This document shows positions 1 through 6,570 of a stretch of 64,000 nucleotides of DNA, one piece after another. The stretch is from Aurantiacibacter spongiae. GTDB taxonomy: Bacteria; Pseudomonadota; Alphaproteobacteria; Sphingomonadales; Sphingomonadaceae. The notes beneath the pieces are model-generated. The model was not told the origin of the DNA, searched no databases, and worked only from the letters and a program-made list of their open reading frames with translations. A program made the position numbers and the translations under genes. Every line of letters begins with the position of its first letter. Within the stretch, counting starts at the first letter, position 1. The stretch is taken from the NCBI RefSeq assembly GCF_003815535.1, contig NZ_RPFZ01000001.1, positions 1,302,001 through 1,366,000 on the forward strand, read 5' to 3'.

Positions 1-117
1 GTCGCGGGGATCGAGAAGGCCGAGTTCGAGACACTGGCGAACGAGGCGAAGGCCAACTGCCCGATCTCCAAGCTGCTCGACGCCGAGATTTCGCTGGATA
101 CGACGTTCGAGGGCTAG
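1..117 (+). CDS. OsmC-family peroxiredoxin, C-terminal fragment
   Basis: Only the last 38 codons are in the window; the gene begins before base 1 and ends at a TAG. The fragment contains the stretch NCPISKLLDAEIS, with a cysteine followed by PISKLL. This is the usual C-terminal resolving-cysteine region of OsmC/Ohr-type thiol peroxidases, which reduce organic hydroperoxides in the cytoplasm. The call rests on that short stretch, and subfamily (OsmC versus Ohr or YhfA) cannot be decided. The next gene is on the opposite strand and converges with it after 13 bases. Confidence 0.7.
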   Translation, partial: VAGIEKAEFETLANEAKANCPISKLLDAEISLDTTFEG

Positions 118-130
118 GGGCGCGCGAGGG

Positions 131-778
131 TCAGCGTAACTGGTCCAGCGAGGTGACGGCGGCGCAGCGGTCGGCGGGGTCGGCCTGCCCGTCGCCGTGG
201 CCAAGCTGCGTCAACAGCACGAAACCGCCGATGACCAGCACCACGAAGACGGTCGCGACGATGCCGAGATACCTGTCGATCACGCGCTTGATCGGGGCGC
301 CGAACACGCGGAACAGCACGCCGACCACGATGAAGATCATCCCCCGCCCGACCAGGCTGGCGATGACGAAGGTGGCGAGGTTCATCTTCACGAAGCCCGC
401 GCTGATCGTCAGCAGCTTGAACGGCACCGGGGTCGACCCGGCGACCACGATTACCTCCCAGTCGAACTCGCGCAGATAGCAGGCGGCCTGCGGGAAGCTG
501 TCGGACAGTCCCAGCAGGCCGATCAGCCAGGCGCCCACCGATTCGTAGAGGAAGTATCCGATGGCGTAGCCGAACAGGCCGCCCAGCACCGAAAAGGCCG
601 TGCACAGGATGGCGAAGCGGATCGCCCTTCGCGGTTCGGCGAGGCACATCAGGCCTAACAGGGGGTGGGGCGGAATGGGGAAGAACGAGGATTCGACGAA
701 GGCGAACAGCGCCAGCCACCATTGCGCCCGGGGGTGCGCCGCCTTGGCCATCGTCCACTCGTACAGCCCGCGCAGCAT
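131..778 (-). CDS. VTT-domain membrane protein, DedA/YqaA-like
   Basis: A 215-residue inner-membrane protein with about five hydrophobic segments. The N-terminal part has FVESSFFPIPPHPLLG and the middle has a Gly-rich GGLFGYAIGYFLYE segment, then GSTPVPFKLLTISAG. These features fit the VTT (SNARE-associated/DedA/YqaA) family, whose members are linked to membrane-lipid flipping and envelope homeostasis. The frame is open 18 codons further upstream, but the ATG at 778 gives the normal start (MLRGLYEWTM). The exact substrate is unknown. It is convergent with the OsmC gene and divergent from the GTA-like cluster. Confidence 0.75.
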   Translation of the reverse strand: MLRGLYEWTMAKAAHPRAQWWLALFAFVESSFFPIPPHPLLGLMCLAEPRRAIRFAILCTAFSVLGGLFGYAIGYFLYESVGAWLIGLLGLSDSFPQAACYLREFDWEVIVVAGSTPVPFKLLTISAGFVKMNLATFVIASLVGRGMIFIVVGVLFRVFGAPIKRVIDRYLGIVATVFVVLVIGGFVLLTQLGHGDGQADPADRCAAVTSLDQLR

Positions 779-865
779 CGCCGTCTTCTCCCGCAAGCGG
801 CGGCCATTAGGCGAGCGTACCATCAGAGGCAAGTCCTACAAAATAACCGTTATGGCACTTTTTTA

Positions 866-894
866 TTGACATCGTGACGCTCTTTGGTTAGAAA
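866..894 (+). promoter_or_regulatory. Candidate sigma-70 promoter upstream of the GTA-like cluster
   Basis: TTGACA at 866-871 is a perfect -35 hexamer. It is followed after 17 bases by TAGAAA at 889-894 (4 of 6 to consensus). The surroundings are unusually AT-rich for this genome. Transcription would start near 901 and run into the hairpin at 939-966, then into the TerS-like gene. No other promoter-like element was seen upstream of the cluster. The assignment is from sequence alone. Confidence 0.5.
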
Positions 895-938
895 AACGGA
901 ACATCGCGAAAAACCGAATCGAAACGCATCACGTCATC

Positions 939-966
939 AGGGCGGCCCCGCATCGGGAGCCGCCCT
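939..966 (+). terminator. Hairpin in the leader of the GTA-like cluster (terminator or attenuator)
   Basis: AGGGCGGC at 939-946 pairs with GCCGCCCT at 959-966. The inner CCCG and CGGG can extend the stem. It is followed by TTTCTC, a weak U-tract. It lies about 40 bases after the candidate promoter and 47 bases before the TerS-like gene. It could stop most leader transcripts or give a short RNA of about 70 nt. Confidence 0.45.
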
Positions 967-1013
967 TTCTCGTGGGTGTCGTTCTTCGCGCCGAGCAGTG
1001 GAGGGGATCGATC

Positions 1014-1493
1014 ATGCCCAAACGGGTCAAGCCACGTCAGGATCAGAAGGGTCAGAACCTCAGGCCGAACTGGAAGGCAATCTTCCTGGAAACGCTGGCC
1101 GAGACGTCGAACGTCACCCGGGCCGCGCAAGCCTGCAACGCCATGCCGTCCTACGCCTATCGGCACCGGCGGCAGGATCCGGTTTTCCGCCGGCGATGGA
1201 GCGAGGCGCTGCTCGAGGGCTACGAGCACCTCGAACTGGAGACGCTCGAGCGCCTGCGGTTCGGTACCCCGCCGGGCGACAGGAAGTTCGACATCGCCAG
1301 CGCGCTGCGATTGCTGGCCGCCCATCGGGAGGCCGCCGCGCGGGAAAAGGCCCGGCAGAGCAAGCGCGACAGGGCAGTGGTCCTCGCCAGCCTGACGAAG
1401 AAGCTCGAAATGATGCGCGAACGCAAGGTCGCTGCCGAAGAAATGCTCCGCAACGAAGGCGTGATACGGCTCGAAGACCATGCCGCGAAATGA
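1014..1493 (+). CDS. Terminase small-subunit-like protein (GTA g1-like)
   Basis: A 159-residue basic protein. Residues about 25-65 read as a helix-turn-helix of the TerS type (ETSNVTRAAQACNAM, then SYAYRHRRQDPVFRRRW). The rest is strongly helical and charged (AAHREAAAREKARQ). TerS proteins bind DNA and present it to the large terminase. RcGTA has an equivalent first gene. The ATG at 1014 has GAGGGG seven bases upstream; an in-frame extension upstream lacks such a site. Its end overlaps the start of the large terminase by 14 bases, so the two are likely translationally coupled. Confidence 0.7.
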   Translation: MPKRVKPRQDQKGQNLRPNWKAIFLETLAETSNVTRAAQACNAMPSYAYRHRRQDPVFRRRWSEALLEGYEHLELETLERLRFGTPPGDRKFDIASALRLLAAHREAAAREKARQSKRDRAVVLASLTKKLEMMRERKVAAEEMLRNEGVIRLEDHAAK

Positions 1494-2814
1494 TCGCGAC
1501 GCTCTCCTCGCGGGCCTGTGCGCCGGCGAGGCGGGTGGCTTCCTCGCCGGGCTTCGCGAGGATGAGCAGCTCACCCTGCAAGGTCACTGGCCGCTGTGGG
1601 CGCGGGCCGAACAACTGCCGCCCGACGGCGATTGGCGCATATGGCTGATCTGCGCCGGCCGCGGCTTCGGCAAGACCCGCGCGGGCGCGGAATGGGTACG
1701 CCGCATCGCCGAGGACGATCCCGACGCGCGCATAGCGCTGGTCGCCAGCTCGCTTACCGAGGCCCGCGCGGTCATGGTGGAAGGCGAAAGCGGCATCCTG
1801 GCCTGCGACGCCTACGGCGAGGAACCGGTATTCGAACCGTCGCTGCGCCGCGTCACCTGGCCGACGGGCGCGCAGGCCACGCTGTATTCGGCGCACGAGG
1901 CGGATTCGTTACGCGGCCCCCAGCACGGTTACGCATGGTGTGACGAAATAGCCAAATGGGATAATTCCGGTGAGCGGGCAATGACCGCATGGGACAATCT
2001 GCAAATGGGTCTCCGGCTCGGCGAGACGCCGCGAGTTCTGGCGACGACCACCCCCCGCGCCGTGCCCCTCATGCGGCGCCTGATCGACGAAGCGCAGGGC
2101 GATCCCGGCGTGGCTATCACCAGGGGCAGCACCTACGACAACGCGCAGCACCTGCCCGCCCACTACATCGCCGCCATGCGCCGCCAGTATGGCGCGAGCG
2201 CGCTGGGAAGGCAGGAACTGGACGGCGAGCTGCTGACCGATATCGCCGGCGCGCTGTGGTCGCGTTCGCTGATCGAGCGGTCGCGCGAACCGTTCAATAC
2301 GGCGCGGCTGGACCGCGTGGTCGTAGGGGTCGATCCGCCAGTTTCCGCGCGGGGCGACGAATGCGGCATCGTGGTCACGGGCCTGGCCGAGGACGGGCGC
2401 GCGCGCGTGCTCGCCGATGCTTCGATCGCACGGCCCAGCCCCGAGCGCTGGGCCCGCGAGGTCGCCGTGACCGCGCTCGCGTGGAAGGCCGATCGCGTCG
2501 TCGCGGAAGCCAATCAGGGCGGCGCGATGGTGGAAAGCGTCCTGCGCGCCGCCGATTGCGCCATGCCGATCCGGCTGGTTCATGCCAGCACCGGCAAGTC
2601 GGCCCGCGCCGAACCGGTCGCGGCGCTGTACGAGACGGGCCGGGTGCTCCATTCGGGCCAGTTCGCCAAGCTGGAGGATCAGCTGTGCGGCGTCATGTCG
2701 GGCGGCGCCTACGAAGGCCCCGGCCGCAGCCCTGACCGCGCCGACGCGCTGGTCTGGGCGCTGACCGACCTGATGCTGGGCCGCCGCGGAGAGCCGATGG
2801 TGCGGACGTTGTGA
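1480..2814 (+). CDS. Phage/GTA terminase large subunit (g2-like)
   Basis: A 444-residue DNA-packaging motor, full length for GTA TerL. The N-terminal ATPase has a Walker A AGRGFGKTR (59-67), a Walker B with acidic pair in YAWCDEIAKW (D155, E156) and a coupling TTTPR near 180. The C-terminal RNase H-like nuclease keeps its acidic residues: D285 in VVGVDPPVS, E343 in VVAEANQGG, and D419/D422 in RSPDRADAL. It translocates DNA into proheads and cuts it. All key residues are intact although neighbouring genes are broken. The expected next gene, portal, follows only after an antisense lipoprotein gene. Confidence 0.93.
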   Translation: MPRNDRDALLAGLCAGEAGGFLAGLREDEQLTLQGHWPLWARAEQLPPDGDWRIWLICAGRGFGKTRAGAEWVRRIAEDDPDARIALVASSLTEARAVMVEGESGILACDAYGEEPVFEPSLRRVTWPTGAQATLYSAHEADSLRGPQHGYAWCDEIAKWDNSGERAMTAWDNLQMGLRLGETPRVLATTTPRAVPLMRRLIDEAQGDPGVAITRGSTYDNAQHLPAHYIAAMRRQYGASALGRQELDGELLTDIAGALWSRSLIERSREPFNTARLDRVVVGVDPPVSARGDECGIVVTGLAEDGRARVLADASIARPSPERWAREVAVTALAWKADRVVAEANQGGAMVESVLRAADCAMPIRLVHASTGKSARAEPVAALYETGRVLHSGQFAKLEDQLCGVMSGGAYEGPGRSPDRADALVWALTDLMLGRRGEPMVRTL

Positions 2815-2824
2815 AAGGGGAACC

Positions 2825-3340
2825 CTATGGAGCAGAACGAGCCTGCGAAGCGTTCGGGCCGTACGTTATCGCCCCTTCCTCGCCCCGGGCAAGGACTTGC
2901 CAGGACACCACCCGGTCGACCGTCAGCCGGTCGAAATCGGGGTAGGGATCACAAAGACGCCGCCGGCCGACGAAGGTGTTCCTGGTAATCGCGGCACCAT
3001 CGCCGGTGTCCACGTCGCGAAGCCCGGGGCCGGCAAGCTGCGGCAGGTTCTCCCCGAAGCGGAGATGGCTCTCGTCCCAGCCGCCCTTCTGTGACCGGTC
3101 AACGTCTTCGTGAAACTGGTTCCATTCGAAGTCCGTCACCCAAACTCCGGACAGCAGGAGCTGTCTGGAGTGGAGAATGCACGTCTCGAAACGTTCATCC
3201 AGCGACCTGTGGGCATTTTCGTCGAAACAGGCGGAGAAGGCCGCGTCGGCCTTCGCGCAGTCGAGCGGCGCCTCCGATCCACAAGCGGACAGGGCCATCG
3301 CCATCATTCCAGTCGCCAGGACACCACGCAGGGCCGCCAT
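2825..3340 (-). CDS. Predicted lipoprotein inside the GTA-like cluster, antisense
   Basis: A 171-residue protein starting MAALRGVLATGMMAMALSAC, a signal peptide ending in a lipobox (LSAC). The mature part has several cysteines (C-AKADAAFSAC, ETC, RLC) and no family I recognise. The frame is open further upstream but only to a TTG; the ATG at 3340, or the ATGs a few codons later, suit the signal peptide best. It lies on the opposite strand between terminase and portal, filling a gap where GTA genes are normally adjacent. It could be a cargo gene of the element or a later insertion. Function unknown. Confidence 0.6.
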   Translation of the reverse strand: MAALRGVLATGMMAMALSACGSEAPLDCAKADAAFSACFDENAHRSLDERFETCILHSRQLLLSGVWVTDFEWNQFHEDVDRSQKGGWDESHLRFGENLPQLAGPGLRDVDTGDGAAITRNTFVGRRRLCDPYPDFDRLTVDRVVSWQVLARGEEGAITYGPNASQARSAP

Positions 3341-3390
3341 CCCCTTTGGCTCACCAAGGTCCGACCATACCCTCACCTTCGGAGAAACCG

Positions 3391-4559
3391 ATGTCAATTT
3401 TCGACACTTTGCGCACCGCCTTCAAGGGCGGCGGCGCGGTTCGCGCGCCCCTGTCGCGCGGGTTCCAGTCCGCGTGGAGCTGGCAGTACGAGACGGGCGG
3501 GGCGCGGGCGCCGTTCGATTACCGCTCGGCCGTCACCCGCGCCTTCCTGGAGAATCCGGTCGCGCAGCGGGCCGTGCGGATCGTGGCCGAGGGGGTCGGC
3601 AATGCGCCAATCAATTGCCGCGACCCCGGCGCCCTCGCCCTCGTCAGGGCGACGAGTGCCGGGCAGTCGCTGCTCGAAACGCTTGCGGCGCATCTGCTGC
3701 TCCACGGCAACGGCTACGTCCAGATCGCCCGGGGCGGCGACGGACATCCGGCTGAACTGTTCGCCTTGCGGCCCGAGCGTGTCTCGGTGGTGCAGGGAGA
3801 GGACGGCTGGCCGGTTTCCTACCGCTACAAGGTCGGCGACAGCGTCCTCGATCTCCGGTGGAAGATGCCGATGGCTGGCCCGCGCTCATCCATCTCAAGT
3901 CCTTCCACCCGGCGGACGATCATTACGGCGCAGGCTGCCTGTCGGCGGCGGAACAGGCTGTGGGGATCCACAACGCAGCCGCGCAGTGGAACCGCGCCCT
4001 GCTGGAAAACGCGGCCCGGCCCTCGGGTGCGCTGGTCTACGACGGCGGAACCGATACGAGCGGACTGACCGCCGACCAGTTCGAGCGGCTGAAGACGGAA
4101 CTGGCGCAGGCCTACCAGGGCGGCGTCAACGCCGGGCGCCCGATGCTGCTGGAAGGCGGGCTGAAATGGCAAAGCCTGTCATTGTCCCCCGCCGACATGG
4201 ATTTCGCCGAACTGAAGGCCGCCGCCGCGCGCGATATCGCGCTCGCCTTCGGCGTGCCGCCGATGCTGCTCGGCCTGCCGGGCGACAACACCTACGCGAA
4301 CTACCGCGAGGCCAACCGGGCGCTGTGGCGCCTCACCCTGCTGCCGCTGGCGGGCAAGATCCTGTCGGGCCTTTCCCAAGGGCTGTCGCCGTGGTTCGCC
4401 GAACTGGACCTCGCGCTCGATCTCGACCGGGTGCCGGCCCTGTCGGAGGATCGGGAAAAGCTGTGGACCCAGGCGAGCGAGGCAGCCTTCCTCTCCGACG
4501 CGGAGAAGCGGGCCCTGCTCGGGCTCGACGGCGACATCACGAAAGGAACGACGCCATGA
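3391..4559 (+). pseudogene. HK97-type portal protein (GTA g3-like), frameshifted
   Basis: Two frames together give one portal protein. Codons 1-155 from the ATG at 3391 read as a normal N-terminus (WSWQYETGG, FLENPVAQRAVRIVAEGV, LLLHGNGYVQIARG). The match then moves to the frame ending at 4559 (EDADGWPALIHLKSFHP, FGVPPMLLGLPGDNTYANYREA). The shift falls at about 3853-3857, where CTCCGGTG would read L-P-V in frame if it were CTCCCGGTG, so one C appears lost. Repaired, the protein would be 389 residues, the usual portal length. Portals form the dodecameric DNA gateway. The lesion may be genuine or a sequencing error. Confidence 0.85.
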
Positions 4560-4864
4560 TGCGGCAGGACATGCTGGCTGCGCTCATCGACAGCGCGGCG
4601 GCGGGCGGGGCGGACCTCGTTACGCTGCGCGCCATCGTCGAGGAAGCGAGCGAGCTGGGGGCGGAACGCGTGCTCGGCCGCCTCGGCCTAGCCGACGAGA
4701 GCGCGCAGGACGACCTCGACGAATTGCGCGACCTGCTGGGCGCCTGGCGCGCCGCCAAGGCGAGCGCCTGGAAGGCGGTGGTCGAGTGGATCGTGCGCGG
4801 GGCGATGGCCCTTCTGCTGATCGGCATAGCCTTCCGGCTGGGCGTGCCGGGAATGCTGAAATGA
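4556..4864 (+). CDS. Small GTA-cluster membrane protein (g3.5 position, DUF6127-like)
   Basis: A 102-residue protein whose ATG overlaps the portal stop (ATGA). The N-terminal two thirds is acidic and helical (VTLRAIVEEASELGAERVL, QDDLDELRDLLGAWRAAK). A single hydrophobic segment lies near the C-terminus (VRGAMALLLIGIAFRLGV). Small proteins of this shape sit between portal and protease in sphingomonad GTA-like clusters; the DUF6127 label is from memory and unverified. Its stop overlaps the ATG of the protease gene, so translation is coupled across portal, this gene and protease. Function unknown. Confidence 0.7.
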   Translation: MMRQDMLAALIDSAAAGGADLVTLRAIVEEASELGAERVLGRLGLADESAQDDLDELRDLLGAWRAAKASAWKAVVEWIVRGAMALLLIGIAFRLGVPGMLK

Positions 4865-5280
4865 GCGCGTCGGCACCTACGCGCGCCGGGCTGCGCATAG
4901 CCGGATACGCGGCGCTGTTCGGGATCCCAGATGCCGCGCGCGACATCATCGTCCCCGGCGCCTTCGCCCGCACGCTCGCCGCCCGCCATGATCCGGTCCC
5001 GCTCTACTGGCAGCACCGGGCCGAGCAGCGCATCGGCTGGGTCGAACGCATCGCCGAGGATGGGCGCGGCCTTCGCGTCATCGCGCGGATCGACAATCCG
5101 GGCAGCCGTGCGGGGCATGCGCTGCTGGCTCGCCGGGTCGACGGCCTCAGCTTCGGTTACCGCGCCCGCGGATTTCGCCGCACGCCAGCGGGTCGCCTGC
5201 TGGAGGATGTCGACCTGCTGGAGGTCAGCCTCGTCAACCGCCCGCTCCAGCACGGCGCGCGTGTGCATCTGATCCGTTAG
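4861..5280 (+). CDS. HK97-family prohead protease (g4-like)
   Basis: A 139-residue serine protease that trims the scaffold part of the capsid protein during head maturation. The fold signature is present: GYAALFG near the N-terminus, the catalytic His in LYWQHRAEQRIGW (H52), the catalytic Ser in GLSFGYRAR (S97), and the acidic DVDLLEVSLVNRP strand. It starts at an ATG overlapping the preceding stop (ATGA). The frame is open upstream, but that part is a shadow of the preceding gene. The gene appears intact. Confidence 0.88.
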   Translation: MSASAPTRAGLRIAGYAALFGIPDAARDIIVPGAFARTLAARHDPVPLYWQHRAEQRIGWVERIAEDGRGLRVIARIDNPGSRAGHALLARRVDGLSFGYRARGFRRTPAGRLLEDVDLLEVSLVNRPLQHGARVHLIR

Positions 5281-5299
5281 CTTCGGGGACCGGCCGAAG
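5281..5299 (+). other. Small intercistronic hairpin between protease and capsid genes
   Basis: CTTCGG at 5281-5286 pairs with CCGAAG at 5294-5299 around a seven-base loop, directly after the protease stop. No U-tract follows, so it is more likely an mRNA-processing or stability element than a terminator. It could help give the capsid gene higher expression than the protease gene. Only the pairing is seen. Confidence 0.35.
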
Positions 5300-5388
5300 C
5301 CGTCCCCTCTCGACTTCCCCCCGAACCCGGCCCGGCATGCCCCGGTGCCGGCCAATCCGCTTGTCCAACCGAAAAGGAAAATGCCTCT

Positions 5389-6558
5389 ATGGATATCCAG
5401 ATCCAACCCGAAACCGACGCCATGACCTCCAGCTTCGATCTCGTCGCCCGGCAAGACCGGGCCGAACAGGACATCAAGGCGCTCCGCACCGATGTCGACG
5501 AGGTGAAGGCCCGCATCGACCGCGTCAGCAAGGCCGCCGCCCGCCCCGCCATCGGCGACGGCACGGTGTCTGCCGGCAGTCCGGAGATGAAGGGCTTCGT
5601 CGATGGCTATCTGCGCCGGGGCCGGGAAACCGAGATCAAGTCCCTTTCCGGTGCGGTGCCGACCGATGGCGGTTTCGCCGTTCCCCAGGAAATCGACGCG
5701 ATGATCAGCGCCGAACTGAAGGAGATCTCGCCCTTGCGCAATCTCGCGCAGGTCGTGGCCGTCGGCAGTGCCGGTTATCGCAAGCTGGTGGCGACCGGCG
5801 GTACGGCGAGCGGATGGGTCGGCGAGACGGCCCCGCGCCCGGAGACCGACGCGCCCGAATTCACCGAGATCGCTCCGCCCACCGGCGAACTCTATGCCAA
5901 TCCGGCAGCGAGCCAGGGGATGCTGGACGACGCCGCCTTCGACCTCGAGAGCTGGCTGGCGAGCGAGATCGCGATGGAATTCGCCCGCGCCGAGGGGGCG
6001 GCCTTCGTGCGCGGAACGGGGATCGACCAGCCGCTCGGCTTCCTTTCCAGCCCGACCTCGATGGCCGGCGACGCCGTGCGCCCGTTCGGCACCCTGCAAT
6101 ATATCGGTTCGGGCGATCCCGACGGCTTCGATTCCGCGCCGGAATCACGGCTGATCGACCTTGTTCACACGATGAAGGCAGGTCATCGGCAGGGTGCGAG
6201 CTGGGTGATGAACTCGGCGACCTTGTCCGAAGTGCGCAAGCTCAAGACCGCCGATGGCGCGTTCCTGTGGCAGCCGGGGCTGGTGGAAGGCCAGCCCGAT
6301 CGCCTGCTCGGCTATCCGGTGGTCGAGGCCGAGGACATGCCCGACATCGCCGCCGGCACCACGCCCATCGCCTTCGGCAATTTCAAGGCCGGCTACCTGA
6401 TCGCCGAACGCAGCGCGACGCAGATCCTGCGCGATCCCTTCACCAACAAGCCCGCCATCAACCTGGCACCCCAGCGCGGCACGCACGGTCCGGCCATGTT
6501 GCGCCGGTCCTCGCGGCAGGTGGCAAGCGCCGTCGCCCGCGTGATGCGCGACGCCTGA
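5389..6558 (+). CDS. HK97-family major capsid protein (g5-like)
   Basis: A 389-residue capsid protein. The N-terminal 60-80 residues form the expected charged, coiled-coil delta domain (QDIKALRTDVDEVKARIDR), removed by the prohead protease. The HK97 core follows, with GAVPTDGGFAVPQEIDAMI, SGWVGETAPRPETDAPEF and, near the end, GNFKAGYLIAERSATQILRDPF. AAGGAAA lies eight bases before the ATG at 5389. The gene is intact. The next gene begins only 12 bases later and is a tail-tip gene, so the usual connector, tail terminator, tail tube and tape-measure genes are absent. Confidence 0.93.
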   Translation: MDIQIQPETDAMTSSFDLVARQDRAEQDIKALRTDVDEVKARIDRVSKAAARPAIGDGTVSAGSPEMKGFVDGYLRRGRETEIKSLSGAVPTDGGFAVPQEIDAMISAELKEISPLRNLAQVVAVGSAGYRKLVATGGTASGWVGETAPRPETDAPEFTEIAPPTGELYANPAASQGMLDDAAFDLESWLASEIAMEFARAEGAAFVRGTGIDQPLGFLSSPTSMAGDAVRPFGTLQYIGSGDPDGFDSAPESRLIDLVHTMKAGHRQGASWVMNSATLSEVRKLKTADGAFLWQPGLVEGQPDRLLGYPVVEAEDMPDIAAGTTPIAFGNFKAGYLIAERSATQILRDPFTNKPAINLAPQRGTHGPAMLRRSSRQVASAVARVMRDA

Positions 6559-6570
6559 GGACGATCGACG

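Noticed and set aside
3858-4559. A separate portal-like gene starting at GTG 3858
   Set aside because: The upstream frame supplies the missing N-terminus of the same portal. There is no ribosome binding site; a frameshift is simpler.
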